Both the position numbers and the translations under genes were made by a program. The notes beneath the pieces were generated by a model. It did no database searches. It was given only the letters and a program-made list of their open reading frames with translations, and was not told the DNA's origin. Below, piece after piece: positions 1-7,908 of a DNA stretch of 35,332 bases. Position 1 is the first letter of the stretch. Each line of letters starts with the position of its first letter. This stretch comes from Gemmiger formicilis (lineage in GTDB: Bacteria; Bacillota; Clostridia; Oscillospirales; Ruminococcaceae), in NCBI RefSeq assembly GCF_016901605.1, contig NZ_JACJKP010000006.1, positions 1 through 35,332 on the forward strand. The letters are read 5' to 3'.

Positions 1-1080
1 GGTATCTTTGCGGTCAGCGTGTTGGGCGTGCTGCTGTTCTGGGCGCTGTGGCGGCTTTGCCGTAATCACCGCAACTGGGGCCAGACGCTGCTGGCCGGTA
101 TTCTGGCGTTCAGCTTTTTGTACGGCAGCGTACACCTTTCGCTGACCAAATACCCCCAGTGGCAGACCGACAGCAACCTGATCGCCGAGACCTACGATTC
201 GGTGTCGGAAATTGAAAACGCTTTGCCGGACGATGCTTTTTACCGCATTGACGCCTACGGGGCGCATAACAATCTGGGCCTTTGGTTTGACAAGAGCTGC
301 CTGCAGTTCTTCAATTCTACCGTAGCGCCCAGCATTATGGAATTTTACCCCGAAGTAGGCGTTACCCGGGACGTGAACTCCAAACCGGATGCCCAGAACT
401 ATGCTCTGCGGGGGTTGCTCAGCGTACGGTATACGCTGGTTGCCCGGGATAGTGCCGAGGACTGGACCCAGGAAAATCTGTCCGGCTGGACCCAGTGCGG
501 GGAGACCTCGGCCTATCTGATCTATCAGAACGACAATTGGGTGCCGATGGGCTTTACCTATGACTATTACGTGACCCAGGAACAGCTGGATACAGTCCCC
601 GAGGAAGAACGCGCCCAGATTTTGATGCGGGCTCTTTTGCTGGATGAAGACCAGCTGGAAACCTATGCCGGTTTGTTGGACCCGCTGCCCCAGGAGGAAC
701 TGGAGGACCGTACCGCCGAAACCTACGCCGAAGACTGTGCTGCCCGGCGGGCGGTGGCCGTCGCGGATTTTACTGCCACGCGTACCGGGTTTACGGCAAA
801 AACGGCTTATCAGGAAGAAGAACTGGTGTTCTTCAGCGTTCCCTATGATGCGGGTTTTACCGCTACCATCAACGGGGAACCTGCTACCATTGAGAAAGTG
901 GACAACGGTCTGATGGCGGTGCTTGTCCCGGCAGGGGAAGCGACCATTGAATTTACCTACCACACACCGGGCTTGGCGCTTTCGGCCGGAATCAGCCTGG
1001 CCGGGGTGGCTGTCTATGCGGTGTATCTGTTGTTATTGTATCGTAAGAGAAAGAGGAAACTGAATGCAAAATCATGCTGA
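1..1080 (+). CDS. YfhO family membrane protein, C-terminal part
   Basis: The frame is open from the window edge, so the N-terminal part and the true start lie outside; about 359 residues are seen. A hydrophobic helix opens the fragment (L-V-L-L-F-W-A-L-W) and another follows after a basic loop. Then comes a large, probably extracytoplasmic domain, and a last helix near the C-terminus ends in the basic tail YRKRKRKLNAKSC. The segment FFSVPYDAGFTATINGEPA followed by VPAGEATIEFTYHTPGL is the typical end of YfhO proteins, large multi-spanning proteins of Firmicutes linked to glycosylation of cell-envelope polymers such as lipoteichoic acid. The stop overlaps the start of tex by 17 bases, which suggests translational coupling. 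The exact substrate cannot be told from this fragment. Confidence 0.85.
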   Translation, partial: GIFAVSVLGVLLFWALWRLCRNHRNWGQTLLAGILAFSFLYGSVHLSLTKYPQWQTDSNLIAETYDSVSEIENALPDDAFYRIDAYGAHNNLGLWFDKSCLQFFNSTVAPSIMEFYPEVGVTRDVNSKPDAQNYALRGLLSVRYTLVARDSAEDWTQENLSGWTQCGETSAYLIYQNDNWVPMGFTYDYYVTQEQLDTVPEEERAQILMRALLLDEDQLETYAGLLDPLPQEELEDRTAETYAEDCAARRAVAVADFTATRTGFTAKTAYQEEELVFFSVPYDAGFTATINGEPATIEKVDNGLMAVLVPAGEATIEFTYHTPGLALSAGISLAGVAVYAVYLLLLYRKRKRKLNAKSC

Positions 1081-3226
1081 ACAACTGGCTGCCGAACTGA
1101 ACCTGAGTGTCAAAAATGTGCAGGGAGCCATTGATCTGATCGACCAGGGAAACACCATCCCGTTCATTGCCCGCTACCGTAAGGAAGCCACCGGTTCCAT
1201 GGATGACCAGGTGCTCCGTGACCTGGGCGACCGGCTGGAATACCTGCGCGGGTTGGATAAGCGCAAGGAGGAAGTGACTTCCTCTATCACTGAACAGGGG
1301 GCCATGACCCCGGAACTGACCGCCGCGCTGGAAAAAGCCAAGACTCTGGCTGAGGTGGAGGATATCTACCGCCCCTATAAACCCAAGCGCAAGACCCGGG
1401 CCAGTATTGCCAAAGCCCGTGGCCTGCAGCCTTTGGCCGACGCCATCCTGAAACAGGATGCGGCCTTTGATCCCCAGGCTGCCGCTGCGGAGTATCTGAA
1501 TGAAGAAGTGCCCGATGTGGCCGCGGCATTGGCCGGCGCCCAGGATATTCTGGCCGAGGCGGTGTCCGACGATGCGGCTTGCCGTGCCGAACTGCGCCGG
1601 TATTACCGGGCCTTTGGGCGGATCGCCAGCACCAAGGCCAAGGATGAGGACAGTGTCTATGCCCAGTATTACGACTATGCCGAGCCGCTTTCCAAAATTC
1701 CGGGGCATCGTGTGCTGGCGCTGGACCGCGGCGAGCGGGAAGGCTATCTGAAAGTTTCCATTCAGGTGGACAGTGAGCGGGCCGGGGCCATTGCGGCCTG
1801 GATGTTTGCCCGCAAAAAGACCGGCGGTGCCAGTGCGCTGCTGGTGGAAGCCGCTGCTTTGGATGCCTACAGCCGGTTGATTCATCCCAGCCTGGAAAAC
1901 GAACTGCGCGGGGAATTGTCTGCTGCGGCTGCGGAAGGTGCCATCAAAGTCTTTGGCGACAATCTGCGTCAGCTGCTGCTTCAGCCGCCCATCCGGGGCA
2001 AAACGGTCATGGGTCTGGACCCCGGCTACCGCATGGGCTGCAAAGTGGCGGTGGTGGACCCCACCGGCAAAGTGCTGGATACCAACGTGGTTTATCCGGT
2101 GCCGGAGTTCAAACGGGTAGATCAGGCCAAGCGTATTATAAAGGAAATGGTGCGCAAAAACGGCGTGGAAGTAATGGCCATCGGCAACGGTACTGCCGGG
2201 CACGAAACCGAGGAGTTTGCCGCTGCTGTGATCCGGGAGCTGGCCGAGGAACAGGGGCTGCATCTGCAGTATATGGTAGTCAGTGAGGCAGGCGCTTCGG
2301 TATATTCCGCCAGCAAGCTGGCCGCCGAGGAGTTCCCGCAATTCGATGTAAACCTGCGCAGTGCGGTCTCCATTGCCCGCCGTCTGCAGGACCCCCTGGC
2401 GGAACTGGTCAAGATCGACCCCAAGGCTGTGGGTGTAGGTCAGTATCAGCACGATATGCCCCAGAAGCGCCTGAACGAAACGCTGGACGGTGTTGTGGAG
2501 GACTGTGTCAACAGTGTGGGCGTAGACCTGAATACGGCCAGCGCGCCGCTGCTGCGCCGGGTGGCAGGTGTCACCGCCGCTACGGCCAAGAATATCGTGG
2601 CCTGGCGGGAGGAGGAAGGTGCCTTCACCTCCCGCGCGCAGCTGAAAAAGGTAAAGGGTCTTGGACCCAAAGCCTATGAACAGTGTGCGGGCTTCCTGCG
2701 CTTGCCCGAGGCAAAGAACCGTTTGGATGCCACGGCTGTTCACCCCGAAAGTTATGCGGCGGCCAAAGCTCTGCTGGAAGCCTGCGGCTATACCACCGCT
2801 CAGATCGGCACCGATAAGCTGGCAGAGCTGCCTGCCGCCGTCAAGGCGAAAGGGGAGAAGAACCTCTGCGATTCGCTTGGCATCGGCGCACCTACTTTGC
2901 ACGATATTATCTCGGAACTGTGCAAGCCGGGGCGTGACGTGCGCGACAGCCTGCCCAAACCGTTGCTGCGCAGTGACGTGATGAGCCTGGAAGATCTGAA
3001 GCCGGGGATGGAGCTTACGGGTACCGTGCGCAATGTCATCGACTTCGGTGCCTTTGTGGACCTGGGTGTTCATCAGGACGGACTGGTGCATATATCGCAG
3101 ATCAGTGACCGCTTCATCAAGCATCCCCGGGAAGTCCTGAAGGTGGGCGACATTGTTAAGGTGAAAGTTTTGTCTGTGGATGTTGCCAAAAAGCGGATTG
3201 CATTGACCATGAAGGGCCTGCAATGA
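1064..3226 (+). CDS. tex: Tex family S1 RNA-binding transcription accessory protein
   Basis: This 720-residue protein has the full Tex architecture and usual length. It has a helical N-terminal domain (about 1-300), a YqgF/RNase H-like domain beginning at MGLDPGYRMGCKVAVVDPTG (about 307), helix-hairpin-helix repeats (LNTASAPLLRRVAGVTAATA and VKGLGPKAYEQCAGF, about 485-550), and a C-terminal S1 domain (GMELTGTVRNVIDFGAFVDL through KRIALTMKGLQ, about 645-720). Tex proteins are cytoplasmic nucleic-acid-binding factors acting around transcription; in pathogens they affect toxin or virulence gene expression, but their precise mechanism is unsettled. The start is preceded by AGAGGAAAC and lies inside the end of the upstream YfhO gene. 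No strong terminator follows; a weak TACCGG/CCGGTA hairpin sits just after the stop. Confidence 0.97.
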   Translation: MQNHAEQLAAELNLSVKNVQGAIDLIDQGNTIPFIARYRKEATGSMDDQVLRDLGDRLEYLRGLDKRKEEVTSSITEQGAMTPELTAALEKAKTLAEVEDIYRPYKPKRKTRASIAKARGLQPLADAILKQDAAFDPQAAAAEYLNEEVPDVAAALAGAQDILAEAVSDDAACRAELRRYYRAFGRIASTKAKDEDSVYAQYYDYAEPLSKIPGHRVLALDRGEREGYLKVSIQVDSERAGAIAAWMFARKKTGGASALLVEAAALDAYSRLIHPSLENELRGELSAAAAEGAIKVFGDNLRQLLLQPPIRGKTVMGLDPGYRMGCKVAVVDPTGKVLDTNVVYPVPEFKRVDQAKRIIKEMVRKNGVEVMAIGNGTAGHETEEFAAAVIRELAEEQGLHLQYMVVSEAGASVYSASKLAAEEFPQFDVNLRSAVSIARRLQDPLAELVKIDPKAVGVGQYQHDMPQKRLNETLDGVVEDCVNSVGVDLNTASAPLLRRVAGVTAATAKNIVAWREEEGAFTSRAQLKKVKGLGPKAYEQCAGFLRLPEAKNRLDATAVHPESYAAAKALLEACGYTTAQIGTDKLAELPAAVKAKGEKNLCDSLGIGAPTLHDIISELCKPGRDVRDSLPKPLLRSDVMSLEDLKPGMELTGTVRNVIDFGAFVDLGVHQDGLVHISQISDRFIKHPREVLKVGDIVKVKVLSVDVAKKRIALTMKGLQ

Positions 3227-3649
3227 GAAAAAAGTACCGGAAAAACCGGTAAAATATGTGCTTTTGTTGCAACGGGTGCAAAAGTCTGGAAGTTTTCCAG
3301 GCAAAAAAAACTTAAAAAAAGACGGAAATTGAGCAGAAAACGCAAACTAAACTTTGCATAAACTAAAACATTGTGAATAAATGACCTTTTTGGCTCAAAA
3401 AACTGAGCAAACTGACCAAATCCCAAAAATGAAGATTTGACCCTTTTGTGCAGGAAATGGAAAAACGGAGCTTTGTGCATGCTACACAAACCACGTGGGA
3501 ATAATTGTGCTATAATGCCCAATACAGGGACGGGAAAACAGGACATGGTGGTCCGAACCGCCCTGGGAGCGGATTGTGCAGCAGGCGTTAAAGAAGCACC
3601 GCTGCCGGGAAAACGATCCGCAGAGGGAAATTGTCTGGAGGTCATTACA
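3227..3649. other. A-rich intergenic region upstream of the HPr-like gene
   Basis: This 423-base gap is strikingly A-rich compared with the flanking genes. It holds several small inverted repeats: TACCGG/CCGGTA just after tex, CTGGAA/TTCCAG near 3280-3297, and GCTCA/TGAGC near 3390-3410. None has a classic U-tract terminator on the plus strand. An extended -10 promoter lies at 3508-3516. A reading frame runs through the region into the HPr-like gene, but its extra residues do not look like protein, and the GGAGGT at 3636-3641 supports the start at 3650. Confidence 0.5.
3508..3516 (+). promoter_or_regulatory. Extended -10 promoter for the HPr-like gene
   Basis: TG at 3508-3509, one base, then a perfect TATAAT at 3511-3516 gives an extended -10 element. 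No good -35 hexamer is found 16-18 bases upstream. The start codon at 3650 leaves a leader of about 130 bases. Confidence 0.55.
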
Positions 3650-3871
3650 ATGGTGAAACAAGTCAAGGTTTCCAACTTCACTGAGGTCAAGGGAATCGTG
3701 TCTGCTGCCGCCAAATGTTATAATGCGGTCGGCGTGCACGACATGAAGGGCAGCATTGCCGATGCCAAAAGCATCCTGGGCATGATGAGCCTGGATTACA
3801 GCCACCCCGTGAAGATTGTCTGCGAGGACGAGGGCGATCTGAGCCGCGTCATCAACGCAATCAAACAGTAA
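3650..3871 (+). CDS. HPr-like (Crh-like) protein lacking the phosphorylatable His15
   Basis: This 73-residue protein aligns with HPr through its central segment DAKSILGMMSLD (38-49), which matches the Ser46 region of HPr (KSIMGVMSL). Anchored there without gaps, HPr Ser46 corresponds to Ser41, His15 to Phe10, and Arg17 to Glu12. The GIHARPA active-site motif is absent, so the protein should not carry phosphate from enzyme I to PTS sugar permeases. Keeping the serine site while losing the histidine is the pattern of Bacillus Crh, which acts only in carbon catabolite regulation with CcpA. A Crh-like regulatory role is inference; the HPr fold call is solid. GGAGGT lies 8 bases before the ATG. 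The gene stands alone between its own promoter and terminator. Confidence 0.85.
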   Translation: MVKQVKVSNFTEVKGIVSAAAKCYNAVGVHDMKGSIADAKSILGMMSLDYSHPVKIVCEDEGDLSRVINAIKQ

Positions 3872-3916
3872 TCGGAAACCAAACCCAATGGGCCCGGCCC
3901 ACTGTGCAGATCTTCT

Positions 3917-3942
3917 GCCCGGTGTGCCGGGCTTTTTGTTTT
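3917..3942 (+). terminator. Rho-independent terminator after the HPr-like gene
   Basis: A perfect 6-bp stem GCCCGG (3917-3922) and CCGGGC (3927-3932) with a TGTG loop is followed by a T-rich tract TTTTTGTTTT. Confidence 0.9.
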
Positions 3943-3970
3943 GCGCCCCAACGAAGAAAATACAAAAAAT

Positions 3971-4020
3971 AGGAAATGAGAAAACAAGAGAAAACAAGAG
4001 GATAAGAGAGAATACGAGAG
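3971..4020 (+). repeat. Five 10-base purine-rich units upstream of the rplM promoter
   Basis: Five consecutive decamers all end in GAG: AGGAAATGAG, AAAACAAGAG, AAAACAAGAG, GATAAGAGAG and AATACGAGAG. Two are identical. The spacing is about one helical turn, so the A-tracts are phased on one face of the DNA. The array ends 37 bases before the -35 box of the rplM promoter, a place where intrinsic curvature or UP-like elements can raise transcription. That role is inferred. Confidence 0.6.
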
Positions 4021-4057
4021 ATACACCGGAATATATTAAAATTGTTGCCAAAAATCG

Positions 4058-4086
4058 TTGACTTCCGGTACCCTTTCTGCTATAAT
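4058..4086 (+). promoter_or_regulatory. Strong sigma-A type promoter for rplM-rpsI
   Basis: TTGACT (4058-4063), a 17-base spacer, and a perfect TATAAT (4081-4086) preceded by TG at 4078-4079. This is among the best promoters in the window, as expected for a ribosomal protein operon. Confidence 0.92.
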
Positions 4087-4092
4087 CACACT

Positions 4093-4192
4093 TGCGCGAA
4101 AAAGCGCCGCGGTGCCCGGTGTTCCGGCCCGGCGCTGTATGATACCGTTTTTTGAGAACGGACGTGTTAGTTTTTCAATGGAGGTCCCTACT
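4093..4192 (+). promoter_or_regulatory. Structured 5' leader of rplM, candidate L13-type autoregulatory leader
   Basis: The roughly 100-base leader contains a hairpin with outer arms GCGCC (4104-4108) and GGCGC (4131-4135) and an inner CCGG-TGTT-CCGG stem (4116-4127). A second hairpin pairs CCGTT (4145-4149) with AACGG (4157-4161) just before a T-rich stretch and the GGAGGT ribosome binding site (4180-4185). Firmicutes are known to carry an L13 leader in front of rplM that responds to ribosomal protein. I could not confirm that this sequence matches that family; the hairpins themselves are visible. Confidence 0.4.
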
Positions 4193-4624
4193 ATGAGCAC
4201 GACTCTCGCTAAGCCCGCTGAAATGGCTGATCGCAAGTGGTATGTGATTGACGCCGCCGGCAAGCCGCTCGGCCGCGTTGCTGCCAAGGCTGCTGTTATC
4301 CTGCGTGGCAAGAACAAGCCCACCTTCACCCCCAACGTTGACTGTGGTGACCATGTCATCATCATCAACTGCGACGAAGCTGTCCTGACCGGCAAGAAGC
4401 TGGAGAAGAAGTTCCATCGCACCCACTCCGGCTGGATCGGCGGTCTGAAGGAAACCCAGTACAAGACCCTGATGGCCGAGGCCAGCGATAAGGCCATGAC
4501 CTATGCCGTGAAGGGCATGGTTCCCAGCAACACCCTGGGCACCAAGGCTATGACCCGTCTGCACTGCTACAAGACTGCTGAGCACGCTCATGCTGCCCAG
4601 AAGCCCGAAGCCGTTGAGTTTTGA
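4193..4624 (+). CDS. rplM: Large-subunit ribosomal protein L13 (uL13)
   Basis: The 143-residue product has the normal L13 length. It carries the typical core WYVIDAAGKPLGRVAAKAA near residue 16, LRGKNKPTFTPNVDCGDHVI, and HSGWIGGLKE before the VKGMVP-N-LG segment. L13 is an early-assembly protein of the 50S subunit that binds 23S rRNA. A longer in-frame reading exists upstream, but GGAGGT at 4180-4185 sits correctly for the ATG at 4193, and the -10 box at 4081 would fall inside the longer version. rpsI follows after 19 bases, the usual rplM-rpsI operon. Confidence 0.98.
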   Translation: MSTTLAKPAEMADRKWYVIDAAGKPLGRVAAKAAVILRGKNKPTFTPNVDCGDHVIIINCDEAVLTGKKLEKKFHRTHSGWIGGLKETQYKTLMAEASDKAMTYAVKGMVPSNTLGTKAMTRLHCYKTAEHAHAAQKPEAVEF

Positions 4625-4643
4625 GTTAAGGAGGCAATAGAAG

Positions 4644-5042
4644 ATGTACGAGACGAAACCTTATTTCTACGGCACCGGCCGTCGTAAGCATTCCGTTGCC
4701 CGCGTGCGTGTCTACAACGGCACCGGCAAAATGACCATCAACGGCCGTGACATCAACGATTACTTCGGCCTGGAGACCCTGAAGCTCCTGGTCAACAGCC
4801 CGCTGGTTCTCACCGAGACCGAAGGCAAGTTCGATGTTGTCGTCAACGTTGTTGGCGGCGGCTGCTCCGGCCAGGCTGGCGCTATCCGCCATGGTCTGTC
4901 CCGCGCCCTGCTGCAGTTCAACCCCGAGCTGCGCACCACCCTCAAGAAGGCTGGCTTCCTGACCCGCGATCCTCGTATGAAGGAACGTAAGAAATACGGC
5001 CTCAAAGCCGCCCGTCGCGCTCCGCAGTTCAGCAAGCGCTGA
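4644..5042 (+). CDS. rpsI: Small-subunit ribosomal protein S9 (uS9)
   Basis: The 132-residue protein shows the S9 hallmarks: [16 protein letters not shown] at the N-terminus, [20 protein letters not shown] in the middle, and the basic C-terminal tail ending [12 protein letters not shown]. That tail reaches into the decoding region and contacts P-site tRNA. An AAGGAGG site precedes the start. The gene is co-transcribed with rplM and ends at a long terminator hairpin. Its codon use is strongly biased, as in highly expressed genes. Confidence 0.98.
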   Translation: MYETKPYFYGTGRRKHSVARVRVYNGTGKMTINGRDINDYFGLETLKLLVNSPLVLTETEGKFDVVVNVVGGGCSGQAGAIRHGLSRALLQFNPELRTTLKKAGFLTRDPRMKERKKYGLKAARRAPQFSKR

Positions 5043-5060
5043 TTTCTCAATATTCGTCAA

Positions 5061-5099
5061 ATACCCTTGGAAATTCTCGAATTTCCAGGGGTATTTTTA
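5061..5099 (+). terminator. Terminator of the rplM-rpsI operon
   Basis: A long stem pairs ATACCCTTGGAAAT (5061-5074) with ATTTCCAGGGGTAT (5081-5094), with one G-U pair, followed by a T tract. Confidence 0.93.
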
Positions 5100-5125
5100 T
5101 CACTCTGAAAGAGGAAAAGGCAAAT

Positions 5126-5584
5126 ATGGACTATCAACTTCGCCAAGCAATACCGGAGGACCATGAGTGGATTTACGTTTGTAAGAGGGCATCGATCCGG
5201 CCTTACGTGGAGGCAATCTGGGGATGGAACGAATCCTTTCAGCGGCAGGATTTTGACGGCGACTTTGCGTCTGTCGGGCAGTTCCGCGTCATAGAAACAT
5301 CTGGAAAGCCTATCGGTTTTTTGCAGGTACTGGAAGAAAACGACTGCGTGGAGGTGGCGGAGCTGCACCTGTTGCCGGACTATCGGGAGCAGGGAATTGG
5401 TTCTTCCATTCTGCGTCGTTTGCTGGCTTATTGCCAGGAACGAGAGCTTACCCTCCAACTGGGGTGTTTTAAAGAAAATCACAGAGCCAAAGCTCTCTAT
5501 CAGAGACTGGGCTTTCGGCAGGTAGAGGAAACGGAAAACCACTGCATTCTGGCGCACTCTCCGACACAGATGACTCCAATGTGA
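5126..5584 (+). CDS. GNAT family N-acetyltransferase
   Basis: This 152-residue single-domain protein has the acetyl-CoA binding motif A, LHLLPDYREQGIGSSILRRL (81-99), whose REQGIG loop binds the pyrophosphate. Motif B follows (N118 and ALYQRLGF, 123-130). GNAT enzymes move an acetyl group from acetyl-CoA to an amine on small molecules, antibiotics or proteins. The substrate here cannot be deduced. AGAGGAAAAGG precedes the start. The gene appears to stand alone, bounded by the rpsI terminator upstream and its own terminator at 5658-5690. No clear promoter was found in the 26-base gap, so it may depend on read-through. Confidence 0.9.
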   Translation: MDYQLRQAIPEDHEWIYVCKRASIRPYVEAIWGWNESFQRQDFDGDFASVGQFRVIETSGKPIGFLQVLEENDCVEVAELHLLPDYREQGIGSSILRRLLAYCQERELTLQLGCFKENHRAKALYQRLGFRQVEETENHCILAHSPTQMTPM

Positions 5585-5657
5585 CGCTGGATTCTGTTTG
5601 ACTGCTTTGAAATGCTTTCACCCCATTGGAACCAAAGGAAAGAAAACGAATCTCCAG

Positions 5658-5690
5658 GTGCTCCGCATTTTTTGCGGGGCACTTTTTGTT
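5658..5690 (+). terminator. Terminator after the GNAT gene
   Basis: GTGCTCCGCA (5658-5667) pairs with TGCGGGGCAC (5673-5682), with one G-U pair, followed by TTTTTGTT. Confidence 0.9.
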
Positions 5691-5889
5691 ATTCTCTGCG
5701 TATGGCAAGTTTCACGATTTGCAAGGGCAGGAAATGTGCATTTTCAACACGATTTCCCTGCAAATATTTACAGTAAATGATGGATATGATACATTTTGAT
5801 TGGAGAGAAACTGTTTTCACAGAAAAATCAGCCGTTTTTGCCTGCGCCACGGGGGATGGTGTTCTGACCAGAAAAGAGGAGATACCTAT
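5691..5889 (+). promoter_or_regulatory. Upstream region of the lipoprotein gene, weak promoter and inverted repeat
   Basis: The gap from the GNAT stop to this start is 305 bases; the first part holds the terminator. The rest is AT-richer. TTTACA (5767-5772), a 17-base spacer and TACATT (5790-5795) make a modest promoter candidate. Upstream, GCAGGAAAT near 5729 and ATTTCCCTGC near 5753-5762 form an imperfect inverted repeat that could be an operator or a hairpin. No gene is seen. Confidence 0.35.
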
Positions 5890-7098
5890 ATGCGAAAAGC
5901 CGTTGCCGTTATTTTATCTGCTGCCTGTATTTCCTTGTGCGCTTGTACAGCGGTTACCACCGACACGCAAGAAGAACAGGCCTCCTCGTCGGAACCTTCG
6001 TCGGTGGCCACGCCGGAAAGCTCGGAGTATACCATAACCCCTGCATACATCATTCCGACTGCGGGCGATGGGGATATGCAATATAACTTATACCGGGATT
6101 GCAAACCGGCAGAAGATGTGTTTGCCATTGAAGAAATTGGTTTGCCACAAACCGTTGCGGATAGCCCCATTTTACCGGTCATGCTTCTCGATGAAAACTC
6201 GGCGTTGATTTATATGTATAAAGCCGGTACGAATGGTGCGCTGCAGGAAGAAAACCTGGAAGCTATTGGTTGTTATAACATAGAGACTGGCGAATGTGAA
6301 AAATGGGTTTCCGCAAATAGTGAATTAGACTATACAATTCAGGCAATCAACAGGCGTTATCTTGTTTATCGAGAAAGTCCGATCCCGTATACAGAGAATT
6401 TTTTGAAAGCAGAAAATCACCAAATTGCCAGATTGTGCGTTTATGATCGGGATTCCCAGGAAACATATACGGTTTATGAGTATCCGGAAGAATATATTGG
6501 AAGCTCTATCTTTTATCAGAAGGGGACAGCGCTTGTAGAGAATAAACTCTACTTCGATACTGTCTGCGGTTCAGGCAGCGAATCCGAAACAATCGTATAT
6601 TGCGCTGATTTGTCAACCTTGGATGTGATACCATATATGGAGCACGCACAGTGTCCTATGTTTGATGGTAAAGAAATATGGTGCATTGCAAAACAAGAGA
6701 ACGCTTATGTTTTAATGAGCAAAGAAAGCTCTGAAAAGATTGTGTTGCCTGATGATGTTTCTGAAATGGCAGTAGGGGATTCCATATTCTTCAAGTTGAA
6801 TTTGGGCGCGTTGGCAAATAATGAATTTGCAACTTGGGAATTGGTTGGTGCACAAAGTGACGAGCCTGTCATGACCACGCAACAGATGATAGACGATCTG
6901 AGGTTAGAAGAAGGATGTCTTGTGTGGACAAGCTATGCCGATGCTCCCGTTTTTCTGTTTGATACGCAATCTGATAGCTTCCTTTGTTTTGACAGCTTGC
7001 CGGAAGGCACGCACTATATCCGCTTCTTTCAGGGATATGGATTTCTGCAGTTGCGGACGAATGGTGAAACACACTATTATCGTCTTAGTAAAAAATAA
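5890..7098 (+). CDS. Predicted secreted lipoprotein of unknown function
   Basis: The 402-residue product starts with a signal peptide (MRK, then a hydrophobic stretch) and the lipobox-like L-C-A-C, giving a lipidated Cys19. A Ser/Glu-rich linker follows (about 24-45). The remaining 350 residues have repeating aromatic beta-strand patterns (for example CYNIETGECEKWV, VYCADLSTLDVI, FLFDTQSDSFLCF), which suggest a beta-propeller-like extracellular domain. I do not recognise a family. An AGAGGAG site (5875-5881) supports this start over a longer upstream reading. The gene is visibly richer in A and T than its neighbours, which hints at transfer together with the broken methyltransferase gene that follows after 50 bases. 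Confidence 0.8.
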   Translation: MRKAVAVILSAACISLCACTAVTTDTQEEQASSSEPSSVATPESSEYTITPAYIIPTAGDGDMQYNLYRDCKPAEDVFAIEEIGLPQTVADSPILPVMLLDENSALIYMYKAGTNGALQEENLEAIGCYNIETGECEKWVSANSELDYTIQAINRRYLVYRESPIPYTENFLKAENHQIARLCVYDRDSQETYTVYEYPEEYIGSSIFYQKGTALVENKLYFDTVCGSGSESETIVYCADLSTLDVIPYMEHAQCPMFDGKEIWCIAKQENAYVLMSKESSEKIVLPDDVSEMAVGDSIFFKLNLGALANNEFATWELVGAQSDEPVMTTQQMIDDLRLEEGCLVWTSYADAPVFLFDTQSDSFLCFDSLPEGTHYIRFFQGYGFLQLRTNGETHYYRLSKK

Positions 7099-7148
7099 GT
7101 TCTTTGCAAGGAAAATTTGGGATAACCCATTTGAGTGTGGAGGGGACA

Positions 7149-7908
7149 ATGGGCCGACTTTACGACCGTGCAGAAATCTATGACCTTATGGAAGATGATG
7201 CGCGATATATGTGGAATCTGGGACATTGGCAAAAATTGTTCCAAAATAAAGGAATCCAGACCATGTTGGATGTCAGTATTGGGTCTGGTGCTATGACGCT
7301 CCCGGTTTTGGATATGGGAATCACTCTTTCCGGATCGGATTTGAGCGAGAGTATGCTGAAGAGGTGCAGGGAGAAGGCTGAGAAAAAAAGGTTGTTATAT
7401 CCGCACGGTGCAATGTGATTTCCGAAAGGTCAGCGCCTGTTTCCATGAGACATTTGATTGCGTGGCCAGCAGCGGCAATTCTCTTGCGTATGTTCCGAAC
7501 GGTGATGTTGTACAGACATTGCACGAAATGGATAGGCTGGTAAGCCCCGGGGGATATCTGTATTTGGATACCCGAAACTGGGATAAGATTTTGAGAGAAC
7601 ATCAGCGTTTTTATCTGTATAATCCTGTTTTTCGGGGAGAAGATCGCATCAATCTGATGCAGGTTTGGGATTATCCGGATGATGGAACGATAATTTTTAA
7701 CCTGCTCTATACTTTTGAAAGAGATGGCAAGATTTTTCAGAAAGAAATCTTTGAGGAACGTTACCATCCTATTCCAAGCACTCTGATTTTTGATGCTATA
7801 CAAAATATGGGGTATGAGGATATAGAAATCTATCCCTGCCCGGCCGTTGCGAAAGAAAGACCGTTAGAAGAGCTGGCGTGGTACGCTGTCCTTGCACACA
7901 AAAAATAG
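7149..7908 (+). pseudogene. Class I SAM-dependent methyltransferase, frameshifted in an A7 run
   Basis: Two overlapping frames make one methyltransferase. The first starts at 7149 behind GGAGGGG and carries SAM motif I, MLDVSIGSGAMTLPV (39-53, with D41 and the G-S-G turn), then SGSDLSESMLKRCREKAEKK. It ends early at 7418. The second frame continues with VQCDFRKVSACFHETFDCV and ASSGNSLAYVPN, the expected next strands, and runs to 7908. Removing one A from the run at 7383-7389 joins them into a 252-residue protein, normal for this class. The gene is therefore a recent pseudogene, a sequencing or assembly error, or is rescued by slippage. Substrate unknown. Both halves are AT-rich like the preceding lipoprotein gene. 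Confidence 0.85.

Noticed and set aside
992-3304. A 770-codon minus-strand frame over tex
   Set aside because: Same mirror effect of codon bias; tex on the plus strand has all its domains and a ribosome binding site.
7383-7390. dnaX-type -1 programmed frameshift at AAAAAAAG
   Set aside because: The shift needed is +1 (skipping one A), not -1, so the classic slippery heptamer would not produce the full protein.
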